Shown: piece by piece, positions 21,601 to 36,600 of the stretch
Layout: each line of letters opens with the position of its first letter
How positions within the stretch are numbered: position 1 is the first letter of the stretch
Source: Ignelater luminosus
Lineage: Eukaryota > Arthropoda > Insecta > Coleoptera > Elateridae
Assembly: GCA_011009095.1 (NCBI GenBank)
Contig: VTPC01000880.1
Location: 62,001-126,000, forward strand
Reading direction: 5' to 3'
Length of the DNA: 64,000 bases
Translations under genes and position numbers: made by a program
Notes under the pieces: generated by a model
Seen by the model: the letters and a program-made list of their open reading frames with translations, nothing else
The model's database searches: none
What the model was told of the DNA's origin: nothing

Positions 21601-24600
21601 GGTGTTCCACCTAAGACGCGTTCTATCGTAACTACGTTATTTATGAAGTTAGGACAAAAATTCAAAATGGATTTGTCTTGGGCACTTGATTTTCTAACTA
21701 GTTAATTATTTTGTCATATACAGGTTGATCGACTTTAAGCCGTTCCAATTATTCTTGACATTTTCTTAGTAAACTCTGACGGTCAGTTATCACGGTCACA
21801 CATCAAGCTGCAAATATGGATTTTTATAATGTTATTAACAGTCTGGAAATTGGTGGACACTAAAAAAATCTAACAGATTAGAAGCCATGCCATTCGAAAT
21901 ACAGAGAAATCTGTGTACAGGGTGTCCCGTGACAATTCTAATAACAGAAGAATTGGGACACTACTTTTGTGGATGATTGTACAACTATAGCAAACGACGA
22001 AAAAACAGATAAAAATAATTTATTTAATAATCGCGTTTAGTCTGCGCGTGTAATTAAATGATAAAATAACGTAGTAAATCTTACGAATTCTATTTTTGTC
22101 GCTAGTGCGTAAATTTAAGTTGACATTCTACATATGTACTACAAATAAAGAAGCGTGTGAAATGTTTTTGTTTAATTAATTTTTAATTTGCGATTGTTCA
22201 TGAAAACAAAACAAACTAAAGATATACTAAAAATTATACCTACCCTACTGTTATAGACACTTAAAATAGAATGGAGAATGTAAATAATTGCACGCGGTAA
22301 GTTTGATTACGATTAGTCATGTGACGTTTTTGAAGATAAGAAAACACAGAAAATATTTATTATCAAAGCTATTTCCGTACGTATTTTGCTAATTTATTGC
22401 TACTGTGCAAATAGCAGTTAAAAAGAAAACAAGTGGCAGTAGGTATAAGCCTGACAATAATAATACAAGAGATAAGTCGATTGTATTCTCAAAGTTTTAC
22501 GATTGATAAACATGAATGTCAAGAAAAATTGAAAAACAAAGCAGGCAGGTGCGTCTAACAAAAAATAAACAAATGAAAATGACTACCTACTACCAACTAC
22601 TACAAAAAGAATAAACAAACTGATTATATCATAGGATTCTGTACCTTTTTTGTGTGTTATTATTGGAAAAACAATTAACTGATTTTTGATTTTTAATGTA
22701 ACAAACATGCGACGTATTTATAAAATTTCCTTGATCTGTAGAAATTGTCTACTTTGCGAGTTGTGACACTATCACTCATTTGTTTTCCCACTTCCTGTTC
22801 TACCAGTACAAGTTTTCCACATTCCGTTCAAGGTTTTTTTTTTATTTAAACAAAATTTTGTAAACAAATATCTCTAATAAATTTATTTATACCATAAAGA
22901 AAACCACCCAAAAGTCGCAATGATATTACTCGAAAGGAAAGATTCAACAACTAATTTTTATTCATTTATGCAATTATATTACAAAAGCGTTTTGAATACG
23001 ATTATTATATCGTGGTGGTGTCTGACTTTGATTATAAGATTGACAGAGATAAAAGGAGAATTACAATCAAGTGGGCACTACATTCACATTTGAATATCAT
23101 TAAAAAAAATCGAGATAACATAAATGCGTACGCAATTATTTGTAATTTATTTAATATAAAATAAAACTTGTTACTAACTGCAATATTTAAATGCAATTAA
23201 AAAACCGATTATATGTAAAACATCCATCATCCGTTTTAAAAAAGTCAAGCAAATAAATGACGATTGAAATAATGAAAAGCGTGAAAACAATCGGCTAATT
23301 TACATAGAACGCGGCAACATGCAATTTCATGCAATCTTCCTACACTGAAAATTTTTTAATTTCTCTAAGATTGATAACAAATTATGAAATAAAATTTAAA
23401 GAAATTAAGATAAAAAGAATTTTAATCGTCATTTGTCAATTTTAATAAAAGCTCGCAGGCTAAAATTAAATAACACCTCAAATTCTTGTAAATTAAAATT
23501 CTCTTATTATGAGATAAAAATGTGCTCACCTAAAAGGCGTCTGTATAATCACAACCGGTACGATCAGTACGCACGTTCTGATGCTCGGAGCACGCGTTTT
23601 TGGGTCTATATTTGTTAAATAGTCGTCCAAATATTTACATGACCTTGCTTATTTTTGTTTCTTTGCAGAATTCATTTGGTTAATTGTAGGTGTATATCAC
23701 ACCATTATGCAGCACATGCGTATCATATATGATACATTTAAATTTTTGTTATGGGTCCAGGGGCGATGAACAAAGATAAACTTAGACTGACCTAATTATT
23801 TGATAATATTTTTGTTAAATTCTTCAATATAAAATTTAAAAGCCTTTTAAAAAATATTTTACATTTTTTTCTATATGCAACTCATTTATGAAGGTATTTA
23901 TGTTATCATCGATGATTAAAACAAAAAACTAAAATTAAAAATACTACGAGATACAAAGATAACTTGAAGGTTGTTGACATCATTGCCAAAAAAATCAATA
24001 AGTAAAATTAGCAAAAGTTTTTCCGGCCTCTTAAAAGCACAGCGCATTATAAAAACAGTTTTGGAAACGTTGGATTTTAAAAACTATTATTACAGGATTC
24101 TATCTTACCCACCCTTTAAATGACATTTCTTATGTCAACTCATTTTAGAGGTTATTTTTGCTTAAAATAATTTTGACCGAAGACTCAAAGGAATCTCGAC
24201 CTTACAGTAATTCCATCTTAAGAATATAATGGAATGTTACCCCTTTGACCTAAATTATCGATTACTATACTACTATCATGGCGTTGAATGACGTTTGTTG
24301 ATGAATTAAGTGGCCAGCAGCATACAAAATGTTGCCGAAATCTCTGTAATTCCTCAGATATGTGTTTAATGTATAGATTTTAGTAAAATAGTTTTATCAT
24401 TAACCAAAGGTTTGTCTTATTTCTTCTAAATCTAACATCATTCACATTAATTTAGTAATAATGCCGTATTTATTGATTTTGTACCACTCTTTTACGTTTC
24501 TTTTTATTCTTGTATTTCCTAGAAATCATACGTAAGATTTTCCGCCCTCTTTTTCTTTTACGTTGCTTATTTTGTTTATTACAATAATAATAATAACAGT

Positions 24601-24653
24601 CAACGCCCCTAACCTGTTCTTATAAAAAATGATGTCAAAATTTTTAAATTTTA
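21601..24653. other. Intergenic and 5' flank or first intron of the intersectin gene
   Basis: Two short repeat starts of the form ACAGGGTGTTCC/ACAGGGTGTCCC occur at about 21598 and 21915 and look like transposon termini. The rest is AT-rich with no supported coding. A splice acceptor (TTTTAG before GTAGAAAAATG) just upstream of 24663 implies a non-coding first exon somewhere in this stretch, which I could not place. Confidence 0.45.
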
Positions 24654-24662
24654 GGTAGAAAA

Positions 24663-27600
24663 ATGTCAGCAGCAGGTACTCCATCGACAGACCCTTGGGT
24701 CATAGTAAGTCGTGAAAGAGCTCGTTATGAAGAACAGTTTCGAAGTTTGAAACCAAACAATGGTATAATAACAGGGGAACAAGCCAAGGGATTTTTCTTA
24801 CAATCACAATTGCCTCCCTTGGTACTTGGTCAGATATGGTAAATATTTAAAAGTTTTGGGTTTTCTTTATATAAAATTTTCTTTGTTCTTTTAAAGGGCA
24901 CTAGCAGACACAAACGCTGATGGAAAAATGGATATAAACGAATTTTCGATAGCATGTAAACTTATAAATTTAAAGCTTCGCGGCCATGAAATACCAAAGG
25001 TTCTTCCACCCACGCTTATTGCTTCCCTAAGAATGCACGGACCACCAGCCATTCCACCTTTACCAACTAGTATTGCGCAACCTCCAAGCCAACCGCTAAT
25101 CAATCAGCAACCATTAATTAATCAACAACCTTTAATGAATCAACAGCCTCTCATTCCAAATCTGACTAACAATTTAATATCTCAAGCCCCTACTAGTGGA
25201 ATTCCTACAGGAATTGTACAACCGATGCAAGCAAGTCAAGGCTTTGCATCTCAACCTATCACTTCGGGCTTTGCAGCCCCTCTTGTTCCAGCAGCTCCAG
25301 CTGTGCCTCCCCCGTTGGTTTCGGGCCCCTCTATGCCAGTTGCTCCGATGGTTTCTGGTGCACCGTTAGTTTCTAGTCCACCTTTAATTTCCAGCACTAC
25401 ATCTATACCATCTGGGGCACCTTTAGTGTCGAGCAGTGCACCATTAATACCAGGTGTACCTGTAGTGTCAAATCCACCTGCACCTCCTTTAGTGTCTATG
25501 GCACCTGGTGCACCTTTAATGTCTGGACCCCCCTTAGTTCCTAATGCTCCATTGGTATCCGGAGCACCATTAATCTCTGGAGCTCCCACGTCTGTGTCTG
25601 GGATCATGACAAGTTCGGTATCAATACTACCTAGTACTGGAAGTGTGCCATCTGGTGGTGTTCCTGTAATGCCAGCGCAAGTACCTCAAGTAGCACCTAT
25701 TAGCGCTGTTCCTACTCCACCAAGTGCTACTAGCACCCCTAGAGCAAGCATTTCTAGTATAGATCGTGTTGCATCAGTGGATTCACCGTAAGATTGTATT
25801 GTTTATGGTAACTTTATGGTTTGTTTTATTGAATGTACGGTTTTAGACAAGTGGAATGGTCGGTTCCGCATCAAACAAAATTGAAATACACACAGATATT
25901 CAATACCACAGATAGGACGCGTACAGGGTTTCTATCTGGTGCACAAGCTAGGAATGTGATGGTTCAAACGAAATTACCTCAGAATATTCTTGCACAAATA
26001 TGGTGAGATTAAATAATGGAATTTTTTTTATACTAAGAAAATTTAGATAGAACCTAGAATGATAACATAACCTAAAGATATTCATAAATTGTTGCAACTA
26101 CATAACTTAACCTTTTATTTAATATTTGTAAACTCGATTTATTGAAAATAATATTATTTTGGTAGCATTTATGTTAAACTTACTTTTGTTAAATTGACAA
26201 TTAAAAAAAATGTTAGCAACACCTGACACTTTTTGTCAAATTTAAATTGATGACAGTTGACAACAATAAAAATGTATAATAATGACAGTTAATTATAACC
26301 TTTAAAATTGCTACTGTCAGTTTGTCAACTTTTAAGACATAACCTATAATATTCATTTTTTTTTTCTTAAATTGGCTATCTGTCTCTTATTTTTCTATCC
26401 TTTAATAATTTCTAGGTTATTTAAATTATTAATACAATCAAGGATGAAAAATATTAATACACATAAAATAATTAATTTGTATAGGGCCCTTTCCGATATG
26501 GATTCTGATGGACGATTAGGTTGCGAAGAATTCGTTTTAGCGATGCACTTATGTGAACAAGCAGCACAAGGTGTAGCACCACCAACAACACTCCCACCTG
26601 ATTTAATTCCACCTTCATTTAGAAGAGGCGTGAGGACCAGTTCCGTTTCAAGTCAGGGTAGTGGACAGCCTGATCAGGATCCTGCATCTACTTTACCAAC
26701 AAGTAATTATATAAACTTTCAGCTTAAGTTATTTATATTCGTTAATTGTTTGTAGCCACTTTTGAAGATAAACGTAAAGAAAACTTTGAAAAGGGTCAAG
26801 CAGAATTGGAGAGAAGAAGGAAGACGTTATTAGAACAGCAAAGAAAGGAGGCAGAAGAGCGTGAACGCAAAGAAAGGGAGGAGATCGAAAGGAGAGAAAA
26901 AGCTAGACAGGAGGCCGAGCGGCGAAGGATGGAAGAGCTTGAGAAGCAGATGCGTGAACAGCAGGAACAAGAAAGGCTTAAAGAAGAGGAACGAAAGAGG
27001 CAAGCGGAACAAAGGGAAGCAGCAAGAAGGTAATTTTTATTTTTGTAAAAATAAAAAATGAATTAAATTGGTGGTTAAAAGGGAAATGGAACGTCAAAGA
27101 CAATTGGAATGGGAGAAACAACGCTCGCAAGAATTGCAACAGCAAAGGCAGAGGGAACAAGAGAATGTATTGAAGCTTAAAGCGAAGAATCAAAGTTTAA
27201 CTATTGAGCTCTCTTCATTAAATGAACAAATTAAAGAACTCTCGCAGAAGATATGTGATACTCGTGTAGGTGTTTCAAATGTAAAATCGACCATAGACGG
27301 TATGAGATCTACTAGAGATTCTCAAATGCAAGAAATGTCTCAGCTGAAAAATAAACTCAAAGAACAGAACGCAAAATTATTAGCCTTATCTCAAGAGAAA
27401 GCTAGATTGGACGCTAAGAATAAATTGAATCAACAGATGCTTGAACAAAATCCCGATCAAAAGCAGGCTTTTGATAATAAGGAAATAACAATTAAGAATC
27501 TAAGGGAAAAGATTGAAGATCTGCAATCTCAGATTACTGGTAAAATGGCCGACATAGAAAATAATAATTCTCAACTAAATGATCTCAGAACCCAGTTAAC

Positions 27601-30600
27601 AAACCTCGTAGAGGAATGTGAGACGCTTTATATTGTATACGAAGAGAAAAGAGATAAGGTACTAGAAATGAAGAACTCCAATAGAAATATCGATTATAGT
27701 GCTGCTTGGAAAGACAGTGGAGGATGGGAGGATACTACAACGAATAATAGTTGGCCTGTTGACAATTGGGCTACCAGTGGTACTACTGCAACAGCACCGG
27801 CGAGTGAGACAATTACAGCTCCCGCTGTTAGATATCGTGCTCTTTATGAATTTGTCGCAAGAAATTCTGATGAAATCTCATTCCAACCCGGTGACATCAT
27901 CAATGTAAAATTTAAAAAATCAAGAGGGATTTTACATTGATAGATCTTCTTATTTTGCAGGTACCTGTGGAACAAACAGGAGAACCTGGATGGTTGGCAG
28001 GTGAAATACGAGGTCACACCGGATGGTTTCCAGAATCGTATGTTGAACCTGTGGATGGTGTTGGTGTTCGAGGTGAAAGCGCAGTCACCGAACAAGCACA
28101 ACCTGTTATAGAAGAAGTCGAAAGTAAAAGATTAGAGTAAATATCAGAACCAAAATTATTTTTCTTTGTCCCTATAAATTTCTCTTTTGTTCTAATAGAG
28201 GAATAGCAGAGATTCCAGAAACAATACCGGAATCTATAGAAATATCTCAGCAAAATACCGAAGTAGTGCCATCTACTATAAAACCAGATGTCACTGAAGA
28301 AGTAATCGAATATTGTATCGCAAGTTATCCATACCAATCGGTTGAACAAGGGGATCTTAGTTTTAATGCAGGTGATGTCATTGGTGTAGTTAAGAAAGAA
28401 GGCGATTGGTGGACTGGAAAAATCGGAGAAAACGTTGGAATCTTTCCTAGTAATTATGTACAGAAATATGACCCCGTAAGTAACTAAGAATTGTCTTTTC
28501 TTGGTGTGCTTTTTGTCTTAACATTAATATTATAATGTGTGTGATGTACATAGAATTCGGCTGTTAACAATGTGTCTGCTGCTGTTGCTACTACCACCAC
28601 TACAAACACTAACGCTGAATTAGTCAGTGCCGCAACTGCTGTAGTTTCTGCAGTTAATACAGCACAATCTGACACGAGCACTTCACAAATTGACAATGAA
28701 GTATCACAAATAACTTCTAATAAAGTAGCAGAAAAATCTCCCGATTCTGTATCTAATGCCCAAGTATGTAAACGGCAATTAATGTGTATATAGAAAACTA
28801 AACGTGAACTATAAATTTCAGATAGTAAAATCTACCAAAAAGCCGGAGATTGCATCAGTTATAGCACCATATCAAGCTTCTAGTCCTGAACAACTATCCT
28901 TGCAAAGAGGACAGTTGATAATGATTAGGAAAAAAACAGATTCAGGTTGGTGGGAGGGTGAATTACAAGCTAAAGGTAGAAAGAGACAAGTCGGATGGTT
29001 TCCTGCTAGCTATGTAAAAATCTTGAATAGTAGTGGTAGAACGAGCGGACGCACAACTCCCGTATCAACCACAAGAATGCAACAGGAAGTAGTTATAGGT
29101 AAAGCGTTGAGAAATTTAATTGAAATAAAACGCTAAAAAACTTAATACTTCTTTGCAGATAAAGTCGTAGCTTTATATCCATACACAGCAGCAAATCCAG
29201 ATGAGTTGAGTTTCTTAAAAGATGATATTATTAGTGTAACGGTGCGTGAAGAACCTTCATGGTGGAGAGGAGAACTTAATGGAGTATCTGGACTCTTCCC
29301 TAGCAATTATGTTGCACCATTACAACAATGTAAGTGAATTTTTTTTTACATTAATTTTTTTTTGTGCGCTTAATAGGTTGAATTTATTTCATGTGTGTGA
29401 TCAAAAAGGTAGATGAAATTGCATTTAAAATTTAAAAATCAACTTTTAATAGTTGGATTTTGACATTATTAAAATGTGAGGTTAGATGTGTTGACATTTA
29501 TTGCTTAACTTCAAATGTGGATATTCATAGATGTCTACGAAAAGTGGTTTTGGGTTTGTCCATACGATATGCACGTATATCCGACAATTTAAAATTAATT
29601 TAAAGCACTTTAAAATTATGAATTTTTTAAAAGTAAGAAGTTATAAATGAAAAAAAAAACAGTAAAGAGTTGGGAGGTTATCTACTTAATTTAGCCACTA
29701 AACTTGTTTTAACCCTTAATCTAATAACTGAAATGAATTTAAAAATTACTTAACCTAGAAATCTATTGTTGAATTCTGCTGATATCTTGCATTACATTAA
29801 AAACATGTACATATTACTTTTCTGTTAACAGTTCTGGTATTTAAATGGCAGATACTTAACTTAAAAGTTTGATTTAGTAATTTTTTTTAAATTTAATTTC
29901 TGGATTCATTCTCTGCATTTGACAATGAAGTATCACAAATAACTTCTAATAAAGTAGCAGAAAAATCTCCCGATTTTTTTTGCTTTTTGCTCAGGATCAT
30001 CTCTTGTTCTCACTCAAATATTAATCCAGACAAGAACAAGAGATGATCCCAAGCAAAAATAGTTGTCAGAGGTACTTGACCAAACGCGGGGAATGTCATC
30101 TATTGTAAAAAATTTGTCATTTTTTAAGATTTGTAGGTTATCTTTAATCAGGAAAATTGTTTTTTTTTTTTAAATGAATTCACCACCAAGAGTGAACATC
30201 TTCGTGCCATTTCGATAACAGTCGTCTAAGATCGTTAACATTTATAGGTTAAAAATTAAAATATTTATACATTCTTTAAATTTTACTAAAATATTTTATT
30301 AATGATACTTAAAACCAGTTAAATCTGTAAGGTAATGATGAGATATATATATATATATATACATATACGATTGCTGCTTGGAGATAGTGTGAAATTTTCT
30401 ATTAAAGAAAAATCTGTAAAACGCCTCTCAATGTAACTAGATTTATTCAAAAATCTTGAATTTTGTATCATCCACAAGCATTTTTGCTGAAATGTTTGAA
30501 ATTTGATGTAATCTAACGGCTTTTTGTAAATTTGACGCTTCATAATTAACTTACATATGTCATTGTAAAAAAGTTCGACCTGTCTTTGTCTTACAACATT

Positions 30601-33600
30601 ATTCTCTCTATTTCCATCCTTGTCCCACTTCAAGGATCTTATTTAACAAATCTCTTGCATACATCTGCTTGATGTTAATATTAATAACTTTTATTTCTTG
30701 CACGATAGACATAAAAATTTGCAGTTCTGCAAACAAAAGCCATAGGTAACGTGTAATATCGGTGAATTCTGATTATGAGGGCCGGATGACCTACAACAGA
30801 ACTTTCAAATGACAGTTACTTAACCTAAAAATCTGATTTAATAACTTTTATTGAAACATCGTGATGGACTGCTACCCTGCTCTAAATTCTATAATAGAAA
30901 GTTATGCTGTAAACCCAACTGTCAATGTCAAGATTTCTGAATATTTCTTGACTGTACCCATTTGCTATGATTTTTTTTCCGAATGTATATACTTAGTATT
31001 TATAGAGTTAACAGTTTCCTTCTTGGCATTTTCTATATTTTTGTAATGATGTATGTGAGGGAGTACTCCGCGGACCTCAATGGTTGAGTTGCTGACGGTG
31101 CAGGTTCACTGAACGTTTGTTTCCGCTACGTAAGTGTTGAGTCTGCCGAGTGTCCCTGAAATCACAAGAGATATAAGTATCACAGATAACTTGCCTTTAA
31201 CCTATAAATATTTATTTAGTAACTTTTAGTGAAACTTCAAAATATACTGTCACAAAAATATCATGTCAAGGCCTACTCGGAATTGCATAATATTGAAACA
31301 GACTACAGTCTGACCCTGAATGGGCATGCATGGGGGAGCTACACATTGATAAAGTACACTTACATACAAAATGTTTTCGGTAGAAAATCTAAATAAAATT
31401 AAAATAACATTTTTTCATGTTCGTTAAAACAAGTGCAACATTTTTCATTAATTTTCGTTTATAAAGGATGCGTTTGTTTCATCGCGATAGAAGCGTGAAA
31501 AAAAGTGCCATAACGGTTCATTTTTTCACGCATTTGAGTGAAAAAAAGTATCGTAACGTGTTATTTTTTAACGCAAAATATTTAAAACACATAGGAGGCT
31601 GCCGTTGTTATGATACACACTGGCATTTGTCAGAAATTAGAACGCATCGATGTGACGCGTCGAGAAAGCTGAAAAAAGTTTTGTATGCAATTCGTGAGTA
31701 AAGTTACTTTTTTCACGAGAAGGAAAGTTTGCCGCACGAGCCGTAGGCGAGTGCGCAAATCCGCCGAGTGAAAAAAAGTAACTTTACTCACTTGTTGCAT
31801 AAATAACTATTGCTTACCTAGAATTAGTGTACATATACAAACTAGTAGCAACAAGGAAATAAAATAGTCAAAAAAAAGTTAACTGTCAATGTCAAGATTT
31901 CTTAGTTACAAATGTTTTAGGTTATGTAACATTGGCAATTATATTCAAAAAAGTTGTGCATTTTTTTTATGATTGTAAGAGGAAATAGATAATAATTTCC
32001 GACTTTTTAACAAAATAAAAATTTTAAATAAAGATAATATTGAGAAAATAGTGGAATTAAAAATTTATAAAAGTATTCATATTTTAAATTACATGACATT
32101 TAAATTATTCATTCATCTCAACAATAAAAACTAAAAGTTAAATTTCCCAATAAGAATTTTAGTGGATGCAGTGCCAACCAAATGTTAAATTGACAGTTGT
32201 TTGCTAAAGTGAATGAAGTTTCTAATAATAGTTAATAGTGAGTTTTGTATATGGGATAAGTGATTAATTACTGATTAACTTACGCGTTTTGAGAAAAAAA
32301 CTTAATACCAGTTCACTTTTATCAATAACTGTAGTGCAAGATTGTTTATTATATCAACATAACCTCAAACTCTTATTAGCTTTTAAAATGTCTACTATTG
32401 TAAATTGCTATTTAAATGCATTTGTTTTACATTTTTATTGTTTATTTGAAGTAATATAGAAGATTTACTTGACGAATGTGTATGGCCTAACTACTTTTTT
32501 ACTTTTAAACGCTGTTTTTTGATCACACATGCACACATTTGGGTACTGATTATTATTGCTGCCTGTATTTTTCACTGAATATATTTTTGTAGGAATTTGA
32601 ACAGCACCCATTCTACTAAACGAAGCTGAAAAAAAAAGATGGAGTAGTTTTCTTAGTGAAAAATAGTAATAATATTTCAATGTTCATTGTTATGTAACTA
32701 CTTCTGCTGCTATAAGCTAAAAAAATAATACATACGTAATAACGCAGTTTTAACAAGATATTAAAGGTTTTATTTAATAAGTTTTTATTTCAAATTGAAA
32801 TTGTAGCAAATACTCTTTATTAATAATTATTGCATGTGAAATCTGTTGCTTTGGTTTTAAATGATATCTTGTTAAAAAAGTGGATCTGTAATTCTAATAA
32901 CTCGTTCAACAAGTAAGAAGATCTGCCACCTGCAATATTTGCTGTCACTTAAAACAAAAAAATGGTTTTTATTGTTTATCATTTTAGACACTTTCTTTTT
33001 TTTCTACTATTGTCGTGATTTTATTGTAGATCTTAATAATTTCTTTTTAGATAATTTTATAAAATTTTTGAGTTTAGTAGGGTGGGTGCATGTTTTTTTG
33101 GGTAAGTTCTTCCTACTCTAATGTTTTTTAAAGATAATTTTCTTAATTTACTCTTTTAATCTTTACGTTTTTAAGGAAAATCTTTTTGCACCACCCTTCT
33201 AAGCTTTTTAATGTCACGTTTAAATATGCAGTTTTTTGTTATGTTAAAACGTGATGTGAAACTAGTGTACTTTAATCTCATTATTACTTGTTATTATGAA
33301 TTTTTTTCTTATTTTTTCTTTCTTTTTTAAATCTTGTTGTAATAGGTTTTAATTCAAAATATTTATTTAATTAATTAAGGTGATAAGCATAAAATTGTTT
33401 AGTTAAATCTCAAAACAAAAATGTTACATGAATTTATTAGGTATATTCTAGTTAATTTGTTTTTAAGATAATAATGATATTTATAGCTTCTGCAGTTATG
33501 TAGCAATATACACAATACTATGTGATTAAAAGGAGAAAAAAAAAGGTAATACTCAAAATTCCCACACACACATAAATGTAATTGTTAATTATAATAATAT

Positions 33601-36600
33601 ATGATGTTTAAAATCATAATTAGCTTTACTTTTTTTTTCTGACGTCGCAAAATAATTTTAGTAACATGATCTTTTCGAACAGTTCCTCTATCCTAAGGAA
33701 AGAAATAAGAATTTATAGCTTAGAAAAAGCTTTTATCATTAGTTGACATATTACTATAAAAATTTAAAAGAAAACTGGTTAAGTAACATAACCTCAATTT
33801 ATAAAAAACTATTTTATTATTAATTACAATGGAAAAATAACACTTAACCAATTATACTGATAAATGCACTAAAACATTCTTAACAAGTTTCAAGGCTATA
33901 ACAAATCTAACTAGCAAATTTACTTCACAAGAAATTAATTAGACCGTTATGCTCTTTTGATGACATCCACGATAAAAGCATCCTGATGGCAATGACTGAA
34001 CCTATTTAATGTGACTTTTTTCCTGAGTGTACCTAACATTTAGTTAAAAAAAGTTACTAAACGCTTTTAGGTTATGTAACGTTTGACAATTAAAATTTCA
34101 GATAGTGTGCATTTATGATTTTAAGAGGAAATAAATAAACAATATGATTTTTTAACAAAATAAAAGTTTGAAATAAAGTAAATACTGAGAAAATATTGGA
34201 AATAAAAACTTAAATTTTAAATAACTTGACTATAAAAAATTGAAATTTCCTGATAAGAATTAGTGCATGTAGTACCAACCATCACTTCCTATAAAGTGAA
34301 CGCAATATAAAAGCATTTGCTGCACTATTACCAAGATAAAAAGCTCTTAATTCCTGATACAAACATAAGAATTCAGAGCACCAAAGCACACAATTCCATT
34401 TCTGTAGCATTAACCATGAAGATAAGAAAAGAGCATGGATGAAAGTTTGTCTGTAACAAGCTGCTGACTAAGCTGGAAATTCAATGTAAAGAATTTATTA
34501 AGAGAATTAATTAATTATTAAATTATAATTTTAATATCAAGATTGGTAAACTCATTTAAAAATGCTTTATAGCTACTGTACATCAACAAGATAAAATGCG
34601 ACAAGAATGCATAAACGAATTGATCCAGACAGAAAAGGCATACATTGACGATATGACTGTTGTATATGAAGTATTTGAAGTACCATTACGTCAGAGCAAA
34701 GTTATAACTAAGGAAGAGATCGAAGGGATTTTTGTTAACTGGCAAGAAATCCTGCAGTGTAACCATAACTTTCTGAAAGACCTAATTGATCGATGGAATT
34801 CAGGAAATGATGTTATCGGTGATGTTATTTGTTCACACGTAAGTGATTTATTTGGTCTTTCTTATGCAAGAAGTATATTATAAAATATATTTTAGTTACC
34901 TCGAATGACTGCATATATAACATTCTGTAGTAAACAATTAGAAAGCGCGACGCTTCTTCAGAAACTAACAGAGACATCTGTAGCATTTAGAAATGTAGTT
35001 AAACAATGCCAAAGTCACAGATCTACAAAAGGAATGCCGCTCAGTTCTTTTCTTATAAAACCAATGCAGAGAATTACACGATATCCATTACTTATCACGA
35101 AAATTCTAGAAAACACACCAGAAACATATCCCGGTAAGTTTAAAAAGTTTGATTTGTCATTTATTATTACGTGTTAATTTTAGATCATGCATATTTAGTT
35201 GAAGCGTTACAAATAGCCGATAAATTCTTGAAACGCTTAAATGAAAATGTGAGACTGAAAGAAAACGAGGAAAGACTGGAATGGTTGCAGAATAATGTGC
35301 AATTAAATGATTTGTGTATAAATTTCAACAGTAGTACAAATAAATTAGGGCCTAGAAAACTTTTGCATTACGGAGTTTTAACTAAGGTGGGTATTCGTTA
35401 CTAAAAAAGCAAAGTACATGCATTTCAATATTCAATTGGTAGACGTTTAACTTTGTAAATAGGTAAAAATTCTTTTTTGGAATATGTTTTTGTAGTTTCA
35501 AAAACTAACCTCATAACACAATTCTTCGTACAATGGAAAATTTGCGTATTTTAAAGTTGAAAGTTAAAAAATATCTTAAAAAAAACGTTCCATTTTGTTA
35601 CTAAAGCAAAATGACGCATTTATAGATCTTGCATAGGATTCGTGAAGAACACAGAAAATAACTAAAGCAAAATTTGACATGTTAACATAACCTTGTTTAG
35701 CAATGACAGAAGCACAAAAAAACAAAATAAAGGGGTAAGAAATCGTTTTGAATGACGTCACACCAATCGCGATGGCGTTTGTGGTTATGTGAATTTTTTT
35801 TAAATATTTTGTATTTCCATTTCTAGTTCTTAACTTAATTATATTTTGAATATGTTTTTTTTAATAATTCACTCATCTCATACAATACAAAAGCAACTAA
35901 TATCCTTTAATTTAGAATTTTTGCATATTCCCTATTGCAAAATCATGCTGGCCAATATGGTAGAGAGTTGGCAAACACGTGTTTGCTTATCAGAACAAGT
36001 TTGAATTGAATGAAGCAATGCTTTACGTTTTTGGCAACACTCCATATCATACGTTTGATGACATATTTGTAAATGCACACATAACTTTTAATAGGTCAAA
36101 AGTGGAAAGGAGCTAATAGGATTTTTGTTAAACGACTTCTTTATGCTGGTCCAGCCTAGTAAGAGTTTCGGAGCAACTCAGTTTAACTTTCAAAGAAACA
36201 ATAATATTATCTATAAGGTTTACAAGCAGGTAGGTTATGTCGATTTCTTATCCAGACAGAAATTAAGTTCGTATCTTCTAATCTGCAGCCAATTCTTATG
36301 AAAGACCTAAAAGCTTCTAAAGCAAGTACAGAAGCTATTGAAAGTGGCACAGATGCAAATCGTGTATTACGTATACAAGATAAAAAGCAAATTATCTCGT
36401 TATTAGCATCTTCTGCAAACGAATGTAGTTTATGGTTGAAGAGGATAGAAAGTGCCAAAGATATATGCAGTAAAATTATGTCTTTGTCAAAAGCACGACC
36501 TAAATCGAGTAAGTTTGATTATGTTAGCTTCCTGTTGTGTGTATGTGTGCATGTATTGTACTGAAGATTAGTGTGCTGCCTTTTGTTGCAAATTTTGCAT

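Larger units (their letters stand above)
29330..34572 (+). other. Intersectin intron 11 (5.2 kb), rich in repeats
   Basis: This intron separates the SH3 and GEF halves. It holds an exact copy of 56 bases of exon 9 (29920-29975), a hairpin (29986-30058), an AT microsatellite (30343-30362), an inverted repeat (31690-31791) and two direct copies of an AT-rich repeat (31905-32220 and 34060-34310). TGACAGTTACTTAACCTAAA-type sequence near 30808 recurs in weaker form at 29840 and 45800. An ATTAAA at 29468-29473 could serve a short isoform. I see no gene in the intron. Confidence 0.6.

Noticed and set aside
23433-23618. 61-codon plus-strand frame upstream of intersectin, considered as an N-terminal exon
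   Set aside because: It matches no intersectin sequence, and the conserved EH1 start at 24663 has an acceptor immediately upstream, as expected for a non-coding first exon.
25251-25607. Minus-strand Gly-rich open frame of 118 codons
   Set aside because: It is the antisense of the repetitive Pro/Val/Ser linker in intersectin exon 2.
31060-31160. GC-richer stretch in intersectin intron 11 considered as a tRNA or structured RNA
   Set aside because: No cloverleaf, anticodon arm or TTCGANNC-type box could be found.
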